Shown here in pieces: positions 28,144 to 36,304 of a stretch of 64,000 bases of DNA. Position 1 is the stretch's first letter; each line of letters opens with the position of its first letter. Where the stretch lies: the NCBI GenBank assembly GCA_963786225.1, contig CAWAYQ010000006.1:62001-126000 (forward strand). Direction: 5' to 3'. Under the pieces are notes generated by a model, which saw nothing but the letters and a program-made list of their open reading frames with translations, was not told where the DNA came from and made no database searches. The position numbers and the translations under genes are program-made. The stretch is from Flaviflagellibacter sp963786225 (GTDB lineage Bacteria > Pseudomonadota > Alphaproteobacteria > Rhizobiales > Methylopilaceae).

Positions 28144-28857
28144 CTATTCCGCGGGTTCCGCGGCAATCTCGTAGGAACGCCACAAGGCTGCTTCGCCGAG
28201 AGAGGCGATGAAGCCGAGGTGCGCCGCGAGGTCCGCCGCCGTGAGGCGCGGCGCCAGCGGCTGCGGACGCACCGCCGCCAGGACTTCCTCGCCCCGCTTC
28301 GACGGACGCTCCGAGGTGACGGGGGCAAGGACGAGACTCGCCTGCCGCCCGCCCATCAGCTCTGCGTAAACTTCGGCGAGAAGTTCGGCGTCGAGCAGAG
28401 CTCCGTGCTTCGTGCGGCGCGAATTGTCGATGCCGTAACGCGCGCAGAGATCGTCGAGCTTGTTCGATGCGAAGCCGTGCCGGCGGCGCGCGAGAACGAG
28501 CGTATCGACCATGCGATCGCGGACGAGGATGGGCTTTCCGCAACGTTCGAGTTCGGCGTTCAGGAAGCCGAAATCGAAGCTCGCATTGTGAGCGACGAGC
28601 TTGGCGTCTTCGCCGACAAAGGCCAGGAAGTCGTCGACAATCTCATGAAAGCATTTGTGGCCGGCGAGAAACTCGGCCGACAGGCCGTGCACACGGAACG
28701 CGCCGTCGGGCATATCGCGCTGCGGGTTGATGTAGACGTGGAACGTCTGGCCCGTCGGAATGAGATTGAGAATCTCGACGCAGCCGATTTCCACGACCCG
28801 GTCGCCGTTCAGCGGATCGAGTCCCGTCGTTTCGGTGTCGAAGATAATCTCGCGCAC
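28144..28857 (-). CDS. dnaQ: DNA polymerase III epsilon subunit, 3'-5' proofreading exonuclease
   Basis: 237 residues with ExoI FDTETTGLD, ExoII VAHNASFDFGF and ExoIII-epsilon HGALLDAELLA, so all catalytic acids and the general-base His are present. GTG start. It is the last gene of maf-aroE-coaE-dnaQ, the conserved cluster on one side of the alphaproteobacterial origin. Confidence 0.97.
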   Translation of the reverse strand: MREIIFDTETTGLDPLNGDRVVEIGCVEILNLIPTGQTFHVYINPQRDMPDGAFRVHGLSAEFLAGHKCFHEIVDDFLAFVGEDAKLVAHNASFDFGFLNAELERCGKPILVRDRMVDTLVLARRRHGFASNKLDDLCARYGIDNSRRTKHGALLDAELLAEVYAELMGGRQASLVLAPVTSERPSKRGEEVLAAVRPQPLAPRLTAADLAAHLGFIASLGEAALWRSYEIAAEPAE

Positions 28858-28892
28858 GCTTTAGCCGCTTTCCGGGTGAGACTCGGAATCTA

Positions 28893-29486
28893 TCACGGCG
28901 TTGGGGTGTCTGTGAATCGGCGCACAACATCTTGCACAGTGCGGCGCGTATTTTCGATCGGCCCGCTCGTGTCGATGACAATGTCCGCCCGCTCACGCTT
29001 TTCGGTATCGGGCATCTGCCGCGCGAGAATCGATTCGAATTTCTCCGGCGTCATCCCCGGGCGCGACAGCACCCGTTCGCGCTGAACCTCGGCCGGCGAC
29101 GACACCACGGCGACGAGATCGCAACGCCCTTCGCCCCATTTTTCAAACAGAAGCGGAATGTCGAGGACGACGAGCGGCGCGCCGGAGGCGCGGGCGCCTT
29201 CGAGGAATGACTGCTCGACGGCGCGCACAAGGGGATGAACGAGCTTCTCGAGCCGGGTGAGGGCGTCGGGGTCGGTGAGAACGGCCTGCGCGAGAATTGC
29301 CCGATCGACGACACCGTCCCGCGTTGTCCCTGGAAACGCCGCTTCGATGATGGGCACCGCGGCGCCTCTATAGAGCGCGTGTACCGCGTCATCCGCCTCG
29401 AACACCGGAACGCCTTCTTCGCTGAAAAGCCTGGCGACCGTCGATTTACCCATGCCGATGGAGCCGGTCAGGCCGAGCACGATCAT
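28893..29486 (-). CDS. coaE: Dephospho-CoA kinase
   Basis: Last step of coenzyme A synthesis. 197 residues with the P-loop GLTGSIGMGKST and the CoA-binding FEADDAVHALY and VLDIPLLFE segments. The ATG overlaps the aroE stop (ATGA). Confidence 0.96.
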   Translation of the reverse strand: MIVLGLTGSIGMGKSTVARLFSEEGVPVFEADDAVHALYRGAAVPIIEAAFPGTTRDGVVDRAILAQAVLTDPDALTRLEKLVHPLVRAVEQSFLEGARASGAPLVVLDIPLLFEKWGEGRCDLVAVVSSPAEVQRERVLSRPGMTPEKFESILARQMPDTEKRERADIVIDTSGPIENTRRTVQDVVRRFTDTPTP

Positions 29487-30316
29487 GATGCCGCTCCGGC
29501 GATGTCGGCCTCGATCAGGCGGCGCAGCTCAGGGGTGACCTCCGGACGCACGCCGAACCATTTCTCGAAGCCCGGCACCGCCTGATGGAGCAGCATTCCC
29601 AAACCGTCCGCCGTGCGATTGCCTTTCGCCGCCGCGGCCGTGAGCAGCTGTGTACGCATCGGCACATAGACCAGGTCCGTCACCACCGCCTCCGGATTGA
29701 GACCATGGATGGAGATATCAAGCGCGGGCTTTCCGTCCATCCCGAGGCTCGTCGCGTTGACCAGCAAGGTCGCGGCCGGAAGCAGCGCCGGAAGTTCGTC
29801 GAAGCTCGCGGCTTTTGCGCGTTCGCCAAAATCGCGCACCAATTCTTCGGCGCGCTCGCGGCTGCGATTGACGATCGCGATGCTGGCCGCCCGCCGCTGG
29901 AGCAGACCATAAACCACCGCGCGCGCCGCGCCACCGGCACCAAGCACGACGGCATGCAGAGGGGCGCGATCCCAGCCCGGCGTTTCCTGATCGAGATTGT
30001 CGAGAAAGCCCGCGACATCGGTGTTCATTCCGTGCCTTTTGCCGTCCTGCGACCAGATTGTATTTACGGCGCCGACCGCGCGCGCGGTCTCCGTCACGTC
30101 GTCGACAAGCATCATGGCGGCTTCCTTGTGAGGCACCGTCACATTGCAGCCCGCATAGTCGCTGCCCACGCCCGCGATGAATTCTGCAAGATCGCCGGGC
30201 GCGACTTCAACCTTGTCATAGCTTCCGGAAATATTGTGCTGTTTCAGCCAGTATCCATGGATGATGGGAGACCGCGAATGGCGGATCGGCCAGCCGATGA
30301 CGCATGCCCTGATCAT
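29483..30316 (-). CDS. aroE: Shikimate dehydrogenase (NADP+)
   Basis: Reduces 3-dehydroshikimate in aromatic amino-acid synthesis. 277 residues with HSRSPIIHGYW, catalytic Lys in NVTVPHKEAAM, NTDVAGF and the nucleotide loop LGAGGAARAV. The ATG overlaps the maf stop (ATGA). Confidence 0.96.
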   Translation of the reverse strand: MIRACVIGWPIRHSRSPIIHGYWLKQHNISGSYDKVEVAPGDLAEFIAGVGSDYAGCNVTVPHKEAAMMLVDDVTETARAVGAVNTIWSQDGKRHGMNTDVAGFLDNLDQETPGWDRAPLHAVVLGAGGAARAVVYGLLQRRAASIAIVNRSRERAEELVRDFGERAKAASFDELPALLPAATLLVNATSLGMDGKPALDISIHGLNPEAVVTDLVYVPMRTQLLTAAAAKGNRTADGLGMLLHQAVPGFEKWFGVRPEVTPELRRLIEADIAGAAS

Positions 30317-30942
30317 TCGACCAGCACCCCGCGCTGCCGCAAGGCGGCGAGCAGAGGAAACAGCGGCAGGCCAAGCACCGTAAAATGATCGGCTTCCACG
30401 CGGTCGAACAAATGAATACCCGCGCCTTCGAGCTGATAGCCACCGACGCTCTTCGTCACCTGGTCGCCGGCCTGGCCGATATAGCGGTCGAGGAATTCTT
30501 CGGTGAAGGCGCGCATCGAAAGCCTGGCCGTGGTCACGAAGCTATCCAGCACCACGCCATCCATGACAAGGGCCGCGCCGGAATGGAGCACATGTTCACG
30601 GTCGCGAAGCTTCAGAATTTGCGCGCGCGCTTCGGCAAGGCCCGAGGGCTTGTGCAGACGTTCGGAACCGACGGCCAGAGTCTGATCGGCACCGAGCACA
30701 AGGCGTCCCGGAAAACGCATGCTGACGGCTTCCGCTTTCGCGGCAGCAAGACGGATTGCAACTACATCCGCGCACACGCCATCCGCGGCCAATGCGTCTT
30801 CCACCCGGCGCTCGTCCAAATCCGCCGGAACGATCTCAAGCGGAATGCCGGCCGCGCGCAGCATCTCCGCACGCGGCGCGCTCGCGGATGCGAGAACAAG
30901 CGGCCAGGGTTCGATCCAGAGAGGATGCACGAGGTCGGTCAT
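30313..30942 (-). CDS. maf: Maf-like nucleotide pyrophosphatase
   Basis: 209 residues: LVLASASAPRAEMLRAAGI at the N-terminus, GADQTLAV, and KSVGGYQLEGAGIHLF towards the end, the Maf hallmarks. Maf proteins hydrolyse non-canonical or pyrimidine NTPs; the YhdE or YceF subtype is not decided here. First gene of the leftward unit beside the putative origin. The ppsR gene usually found between maf and hemE is missing. Confidence 0.92.
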   Translation of the reverse strand: MTDLVHPLWIEPWPLVLASASAPRAEMLRAAGIPLEIVPADLDERRVEDALAADGVCADVVAIRLAAAKAEAVSMRFPGRLVLGADQTLAVGSERLHKPSGLAEARAQILKLRDREHVLHSGAALVMDGVVLDSFVTTARLSMRAFTEEFLDRYIGQAGDQVTKSVGGYQLEGAGIHLFDRVEADHFTVLGLPLFPLLAALRQRGVLVE

Positions 30943-31252
30943 GGGATGGGACGCGGGTTATCCCGGGTGGCTGTGAAGTACTGTGGACGAATGGACGAGA
31001 TTGAGCCCGCCGGCCGGCAGTCTGGGGGTATCGCCGAAATCGATCAACAGGCGATCCATGCGGGACAGGTTTGGAACGAGGATTGTGGAGAGCGGGGGAA
31101 GAATCCGTGTCCTGAGAGGAGAACTGATACCGCGCTTATCCCGACACCGCAGGTCCGATCTGTGCGTGGCTTGTGAAGGCCCGGGAACACCGCTAAGGAC
31201 CCCCCATACAAAAAAAGAACTGAAAAGATAACCTCGTTAATTGAAGGTTAAG
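30943..31252. other. Putative chromosomal replication origin (oriC)
   Basis: About 300 bp without a gene, between maf (leftward) and hemE (rightward). This is the setting of the Caulobacter, Rickettsia and Sinorhizobium origins (hemE on one side, maf-aroE-coaE-dnaQ on the other). Seen inside: a perfect CtrA box at 31237-31251; an AT-rich run from about 31206 to 31252 that could be the unwinding element; and degenerate DnaA-like 9-mers (7 of 9 to TTATCCACA) at 30982-30990 (reverse), 31084-31092 (reverse) and 31136-31144, plus a 6 of 9 match at 30958-30966. One GANTC site lies at 31101. parS, parA and parB follow within 10 kb. No box is a perfect DnaA consensus, so the call rests mainly on synteny and the CtrA site. 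Confidence 0.72.
31237..31251. promoter_or_regulatory. CtrA-binding box TTAA-N7-TTAA
   Basis: TTAA (31237-31240), seven bases, TTAA (31248-31251): an exact match to the full CtrA consensus. In Caulobacter such boxes lie in the origin next to hemE and block initiation. Here the box overlaps the only plausible hemE start codon region. Confidence 0.75.
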
Positions 31253-32296
31253 AGCCTGTCCTCCGATCGGTCCAAGCCTGTTCTCAACGTGCTCCGCGGC
31301 GAGCGAGCAAAGCGGCCGCCGGTATGGCTCATGCGGCAGGCCGGTCGGTATCTTCCGGAGTACCGTGAGCTGCGCGCCAAAGCCGGCTCCTTCCTCGATC
31401 TCTGCTATACGCCCGATCTCGCGGCCGAGGTAACGCTGCAGCCCATCCGTCGGTTCGGCTTCGATGCGGCGATCCTTTTTTCCGATATCCTCATCATCCC
31501 GCATGCGCTCGGGCTGAAGCTTGATTTCGTCGAAGGCGAAGGACCGAAGCTCGAAACCCTGGATTCAGGAACCGGGCTTGAGAAGCTCAAGGCCGAACTC
31601 GATCCTGAGAAGACCGGCAAGGTCTATGAGGCGATCGAGAAGGTGCGGTTAGCGCTACCATCTACCACTACTCTCATTGGTTTCGTCGGCGGACCCTGGA
31701 CCGTCGCTACCTATATCGCCGCGGGCAAAAGTTCGCCCGACCACGCGGAGGCCAGGCTTTGGGCTTTCCGGGATCCGCAAGGATTTGCGGCGCTCATCGC
31801 CCGGCTGGTCACGGCATCGGTCGAGCATTTGTCGGGGCAGGTCGATGCCGGCGCCGAAGCCGTGCAGATTTTCGACAGCTGGGCCGGAGAACTGCCCGAG
31901 TCGGAATTCGAACTCTGGTGCGTAAGACCGCTGAAGGAAATTGTTGTGCGCCTTCGCGACCGGCATCCGAACATTCCGATCGTGGTTTTTCCGCGCGCGG
32001 CCGGAAGCAAGCTCGCCTCTGTCGCGCGCAACATTCCGGACGTTGCGATCGGTCTCGACACCAGCGAAAGCCCGGCTGCGGTCGGACGAATGCTGCCGAA
32101 GCAGATGCCGGTCCAGGGCAATCTCGATCCCCTGGCGCTGATTGCCGGAGGTGACGTGCTCGACCGCGAGGTGGACCGCATCCGCGAGGGGTTTTTCGAC
32201 CGGCCACACATTTTCAATCTCGGCCACGGCATCAAACCGGAAACGCCGATCGCACATGTCGAACGGCTCGTGACGCGGCTCCGGGAATCGTTCTAA
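31241..32296 (+). CDS. hemE: Uroporphyrinogen decarboxylase
   Basis: Converts uroporphyrinogen III to coproporphyrinogen III in haem synthesis. 351 residues with RPPVWLMRQAGRYLPEYR, the family signature, and QIFDSWAGELPE further on. An in-frame stop at 31238-31240 leaves TTG 31241 as the first start; GTG 31298 is the next and would trim the N-terminus to the edge of the conserved region. The TTG lies inside the CtrA box, so its use is odd and the true start is uncertain. Ends nine bases before hemJ. Confidence 0.93.
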   Translation: MKVKSLSSDRSKPVLNVLRGERAKRPPVWLMRQAGRYLPEYRELRAKAGSFLDLCYTPDLAAEVTLQPIRRFGFDAAILFSDILIIPHALGLKLDFVEGEGPKLETLDSGTGLEKLKAELDPEKTGKVYEAIEKVRLALPSTTTLIGFVGGPWTVATYIAAGKSSPDHAEARLWAFRDPQGFAALIARLVTASVEHLSGQVDAGAEAVQIFDSWAGELPESEFELWCVRPLKEIVVRLRDRHPNIPIVVFPRAAGSKLASVARNIPDVAIGLDTSESPAAVGRMLPKQMPVQGNLDPLALIAGGDVLDREVDRIREGFFDRPHIFNLGHGIKPETPIAHVERLVTRLRESF

Positions 32297-32305
32297 GCTC
32301 CCGGA

Positions 32306-32732
32306 ATGCTGATTCTTTGGCTGAAAGCCTTTCACATCATCGCCGTCATCGCCTGGATGGCGGCGTTGCTCTATCTGCCACGCCTGTTCGTCTATCACGC
32401 CGAGGCAAAGCCCGGTTCGGAGACGTCCGAGACGTTCAAGGTGATGGAGAGGCGGCTCCTCAAGTTTATCGCGGGGCCGGCGAGCGGTGCGGTCTGGGTG
32501 CTCGGCCTCTGGCTGGCCTATGAGCTTAATGCCTGGTCGCAGCCCTGGCTGCACGGCGAAGCTTCTTCTCGTGGTTCTGATGACCGGCTTTCATCATTTC
32601 TGCGCCGGGACGGTGCGGAAATTCGCCGCCGACCGGAACACACGATCGGCCAAATTCTACCGGATCGCGAACGAGGTCCCGACCGTGCTTCTGCTTGGCA
32701 TCGTGATCCTCGTCGTCGTGAAACCGTTCTGA
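32306..32732 (+). pseudogene. hemJ: Protoporphyrinogen oxidase HemJ, frameshifted
   Basis: Small four-helix membrane protein that oxidises protoporphyrinogen IX. The first ~84 codons read MLILWLKAFHIIAVIAWM through YELNAWSQPWLH; the rest reads AKLLLVVLMTGFHHF through RNTRSAKFYRIANEVPT to a TGA at 32730 in another frame. The change falls at about 32551-32562 (CTGCACGGCGAAG). Removing one G gives the expected WLHAKLLLV, and the length is 3n+1. It follows hemE closely as in relatives. Likely a sequencing insertion. Confidence 0.88.
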
Positions 32733-32936
32733 GCGTTCAAAAAGGGCACTTGCAGCGGACGCGGCAAGTCCGTAAAGCTTGTTATCTCTCCCCCGCAGAC
32801 GCGCGTCCGGCCCATTTGGAACGCCGAAGCGTCAAGCGAGTTGGGCCGTTAAGCGCCCGGCCGCTCCGCAACCTGCGAAACTTTTCCCCGTTTCCTCTTC
32901 GCCCCCGGGCGAAATCTATCTGTGAAGGCTCCCCCG

Positions 32937-34199
32937 ATGGAGATCAGGCTCCAGGACCTGAAGAACAAGACGCCGCAGGAATTGCTGCAGCTCGCCGAAG
33001 AACTCGAGGTCGAGAACGCCTCGACCCTGCGCAAGCAGGAACTGCTCTTCGCCATTCTCAAACAACACGCCTCGCGCGACGTCGAAATCATCGGCGCCGG
33101 CGTGGTCGAGGTACTGCAGGACGGCTTCGGCTTCCTGCGCTCTCCCGATGCCAACTATCTGCCCGGACCGGACGACATCTACGTCTCGCCCTCGCAGATC
33201 CGCCGCTTCTCGCTGCGCACCGGCGACACGGTCGAAGGCCATATCCGAAGCCCCAAGGAAGGCGAGCGCTATTTCGCCCTTCTCAAGGTCAACACGCTGA
33301 ACTTCGAAGACCCGGAGGCCGCGCGCCACAAGGTCCACTTCGACAATCTGACGCCGCTCTATCCGGACGAGCGTCTGCGGATGGAAATCGAAGACCCGAC
33401 CATCAAGGACAATTCGGGCCGCATCATCGACATCGTCTCGCCGATCGGCAAAGGCCAGCGCGGCCTGATCGTCGCGCCGCCCCGCACCGGCAAAACGATG
33501 CTGCTGCAGAACATCGCGCGCTCGATCACCGCCAACCACCCGGAATGCTATCTGATCGTTCTTCTGATCGACGAACGCCCGGAAGAAGTGACGGACATGC
33601 AGCGCACCGTGAAGGGCGAGGTCGTTTCCTCGACCTTCGACGAACCCGCGATCCGGCACGTGCAGGTCGCGGAAATGGTCATCGAAAAGGCCAAGCGCCT
33701 GGTCGAACACGGACGCGATGTCGTCATCCTGCTCGATTCGATCACGCGTCTCGGACGTGCCTACAACACGGTCGTTCCCTCGTCGGGCAAGGTGCTGACC
33801 GGCGGTGTCGACGCCAACGCGCTGCAGCGGCCGAAGCGCTTCTTCGGCGCCGCGCGCAATATCGAAGAGGGCGGTTCGCTGACCATCATCGCGACCGCGC
33901 TGATCGACACCGGCTCGCGTATGGACGAAGTGATCTTCGAGGAATTCAAGGGCACCGGCAATTCCGAGCTTATCCTTGACCGCAAGGTTTCGGACAAGCG
34001 CGTTTTCCCGGCCATGGACATCACTCGCTCGGGCACCCGCAAGGAAGAACTCCTGGTGGCTCCGGACATCCTCAAGAAGATGTACGTACTCCGCCGCATC
34101 CTCAATCCGATGGGCACGATCGACGCGATCGAGTTCCTCATGGACAAGATGCGTCAGACCAAGGGCAACTCGGACTTCTTCGACTCCATGAACACCTGA
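32937..34199 (+). CDS. rho: Transcription termination factor Rho
   Basis: Hexameric RNA-dependent helicase. About 420 residues from ATG 32937 (MEIRLQDLKNKTPQELLQLA): N-terminal helix bundle, cold-shock RNA-binding domain (DGFGFLRSP), Walker A APPRTGKTMLL and Walker B VVILLDSITRLGRAYN, and the Q/R loops. A GTG five codons upstream is also possible. It begins the rho-(DUF255)-trmE-mnmG-rsmG-parA-parB origin-proximal block. Confidence 0.97.
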   Translation: MEIRLQDLKNKTPQELLQLAEELEVENASTLRKQELLFAILKQHASRDVEIIGAGVVEVLQDGFGFLRSPDANYLPGPDDIYVSPSQIRRFSLRTGDTVEGHIRSPKEGERYFALLKVNTLNFEDPEAARHKVHFDNLTPLYPDERLRMEIEDPTIKDNSGRIIDIVSPIGKGQRGLIVAPPRTGKTMLLQNIARSITANHPECYLIVLLIDERPEEVTDMQRTVKGEVVSSTFDEPAIRHVQVAEMVIEKAKRLVEHGRDVVILLDSITRLGRAYNTVVPSSGKVLTGGVDANALQRPKRFFGAARNIEEGGSLTIIATALIDTGSRMDEVIFEEFKGTGNSELILDRKVSDKRVFPAMDITRSGTRKEELLVAPDILKKMYVLRRILNPMGTIDAIEFLMDKMRQTKGNSDFFDSMNT

Positions 34200-34220
34200 C
34201 CGGCCCAAGCGCCGGCCGAA

Positions 34221-34236
34221 TGTTTCACGTGAAACG
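34221..34236. other. parS: parS site 1
   Basis: TGTTTCACGTGAAACG, 15 of 16 to the parS consensus, just after rho. The stop codon of the convergent DUF255 gene (TGA, 34225-34227 read on the minus strand) lies inside it. ParB loads here for chromosome segregation. Confidence 0.9.
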
Positions 34237-36243
34237 CGCTTCGCCCCGGCGGAGCGCGTTTGCGTTTGTGGCGAGCGCTTCCGGCGCCGTCACGGGCAGA
34301 CCGCAAATGTGCCCCGCGCAAACCAGAGCCTGCGCCGCGCCCGATGCGGCCAGGCTTCGCGCCGGATGACCAGCCGGCAGGTCTTCGACATCGGCGATCG
34401 CATGAACCGTTCGGGCGATGAAGGGCATGGCCCTGGCGGCCTTGGTCAGGGTGCCGTCCGTGTCGCCGACGACCACCACTTCCAGACCGGCGAGTCGTGT
34501 ATCGAGTGCGTTCAACACCGAGAGGTGACCAAACACATTCTGCGCCGCGCTTCCGGACAAACCGGCGAAGACCGCGTCGGCGCGCACGCGGTAATCGTCC
34601 TTGCCCGTCAGAACCGCGAGCCGCAGCAGTGCATCGAGGGCAAGTCCCGTGGCGCTTGCCACGGCTTCGTCCTTGTTCGCCGTCGGGCGCACGACGAGTG
34701 CCTCCGCGTCGTCGGCGGTCAGATAATAGCCGCCGTCCTCGCGCAGATGATGGCGGTCGAGCGCCGCGATCCAGGTCTCGGCCTCTGCGAGATAGTCCGC
34801 GCGACCCGTTACCTCGTGCAGTGTCACGGCCGCGCGCGCCATGCTGGCGAGATCGCTCGCAAAGCCCGGAAAGATCAAGCGCCCGTCATGCCAGGAATGG
34901 CCGAGTCGCTCGCCGCGGGACATTTCGTTCGTAATGAAGCGGAACGCGGTCTCGGCCATCTTCAGCCAGTCCGGCTGGGCGAAGACCGAGCTCGCTCGCG
35001 CAAGCGCCGAGATCATCAGCCCGTTCCAGTCGGCCAACAGTTTGTCGTCGAGGCCGGGGCGGATCCGCCTCGCGCGCACCCCGAGAAGTTTCGCCCGAAG
35101 GTCCGCGAGCCGCGGCTCCTCGGCCTCGACGATTGTCGCGGTCAGGCGATTGGGAATGGAGACACCCTCCCAGTTTCCGTCCGGCGTGATGTCGTAGGCC
35201 TGGGCAAAGAATGCGGCATCGTCCGGTCCGAGCGCGGTCTCGAGTTCCGCGCGGGTCCAGACATAGAACTTGCCCTCATGGCCCTCGGAATCCGCATCCA
35301 GGCTCGACGCGAAGCCGCCGCCGGGAAGCGTCATTTCACGTGAAAGCCAGGCCACGGTTTCTTCCGCGCGGCGCCGGAACAGATCGCGCCCGTCGGTCTG
35401 ATAGGCCAGAGCCAGGAGTTCGAGGAGTTGGGCATTGTCGTAGAGCATTTTTTCGAAATGCGGTGCGAGCCACATCTCATCGACCGAGTATCGCGCGAAG
35501 CCGCCGCCGACATGGTCGTAAATGCCGCCCTGGCAGATGCGGTCCAGCGAATGCAGGAAGAGCTGATGGAAGCGCGGCTGTCCCGTTCGGTCGCCGGCAC
35601 GCCAGAGAAATTCCATCAAGGGCGTGTTCGGGAATTTCGGCGCACCCTTGAGGCCGCCGTGAAAGGGATCGATCGCGCCGGCGAGCTTCTCCGCCACCGA
35701 ATCGAGATCGCGCCGCTCCAGTTCGACCGCGCTTTCGCTGCGCTCCGCCTTGATGCGGGTGAGGATCGCTCCGGCGTTGTGCGCGACATCGGCGGCGCGC
35801 TCGTGGAAGGTCTGAGACACGCCGCGCAGCACGTCGACGAAAGCAGGGCGCCCATAGTTCGATCTGTTCGGGAAATAGGTGCCGCCCCAGAACGGCTGCC
35901 CGTCGGGCGTCAGGAACATGGTCAGAGGCCAGCCGCCCTGCTGCCCCATCGCATGAAGCGCGGCCATGTTGACCTGGTCGACATCCGGCCGCTCTTCGCG
36001 ATCGACCTTGATGTTCACGTAGAGCTCGTTCATCACCTCGGCGGTCGCGGCGTCTTCGAAGCTTTCGTGCGCCATGACATGGCACCAATGGCACGCGGCG
36101 TAACCGACGGAGAGCAGGATCGGGCGGTTCGAACGGCGCGCCTCTTCAAGGGCCTCCGGCGACCACGGCCACCAATGCACCGGATTGTCCGCGTGCTGAC
36201 GCAGGTAAGGACTGGTTTCGTCGGCCAAGCGATTCTTGCTCAT
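34225..36243 (-). CDS. DUF255 thioredoxin-domain protein (YyaL/SSP411-like)
   Basis: 672 residues. The N-terminal thioredoxin-like DUF255 domain (about 1-165) carries CHWCHVMAHESFED, a CxxC motif in GYAACHWC, and MGQQGGWPLTMFLTPDGQPF. The rest resembles a six-hairpin (alpha/alpha) glycosidase-like barrel (for example FEKMLYDNAQLLELLALAY). Family role unknown. It is the only leftward gene in the rho-parB block. Its stop lies in parS site 1 and its body contains a weak parS-like core at 35332-35347. Confidence 0.92.
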   Translation of the reverse strand: MSKNRLADETSPYLRQHADNPVHWWPWSPEALEEARRSNRPILLSVGYAACHWCHVMAHESFEDAATAEVMNELYVNIKVDREERPDVDQVNMAALHAMGQQGGWPLTMFLTPDGQPFWGGTYFPNRSNYGRPAFVDVLRGVSQTFHERAADVAHNAGAILTRIKAERSESAVELERRDLDSVAEKLAGAIDPFHGGLKGAPKFPNTPLMEFLWRAGDRTGQPRFHQLFLHSLDRICQGGIYDHVGGGFARYSVDEMWLAPHFEKMLYDNAQLLELLALAYQTDGRDLFRRRAEETVAWLSREMTLPGGGFASSLDADSEGHEGKFYVWTRAELETALGPDDAAFFAQAYDITPDGNWEGVSIPNRLTATIVEAEEPRLADLRAKLLGVRARRIRPGLDDKLLADWNGLMISALARASSVFAQPDWLKMAETAFRFITNEMSRGERLGHSWHDGRLIFPGFASDLASMARAAVTLHEVTGRADYLAEAETWIAALDRHHLREDGGYYLTADDAEALVVRPTANKDEAVASATGLALDALLRLAVLTGKDDYRVRADAVFAGLSGSAAQNVFGHLSVLNALDTRLAGLEVVVVGDTDGTLTKAARAMPFIARTVHAIADVEDLPAGHPARSLAASGAAQALVCAGHICGLPVTAPEALATNANALRRGEARFT
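35332..35347. other. Degenerate parS-like site
   Basis: The 12-bp palindromic core TTTCACGTGAAA (35334-35345) is intact but the outer two bases on each side differ (12 of 16). It lies inside the DUF255 coding region between stronger sites. ParB may bind it weakly. Confidence 0.45.
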
Positions 36244-36288
36244 ATCCCTCTCGCGGCGTGATGTTGCGCCCAGCTGTAACCCCTACAT

Positions 36289-36304
36289 GGTTTCACGTGA
36301 AACA
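36289..36304. other. parS: parS site 2
   Basis: GGTTTCACGTGAAACA, 15 of 16 to consensus. It lies in the divergent gap between the DUF255 gene and trmE. The GTG at its centre (36297) is the best start codon for trmE. Confidence 0.9.

Noticed and set aside
32306..33979. One long 557-codon frame starting at hemJ and running into rho
   Set aside because: Only its first ~84 codons (HemJ N-terminus) are meaningful; the rest is out-of-frame hemJ, the leader and rho sequence, created by the frameshift.
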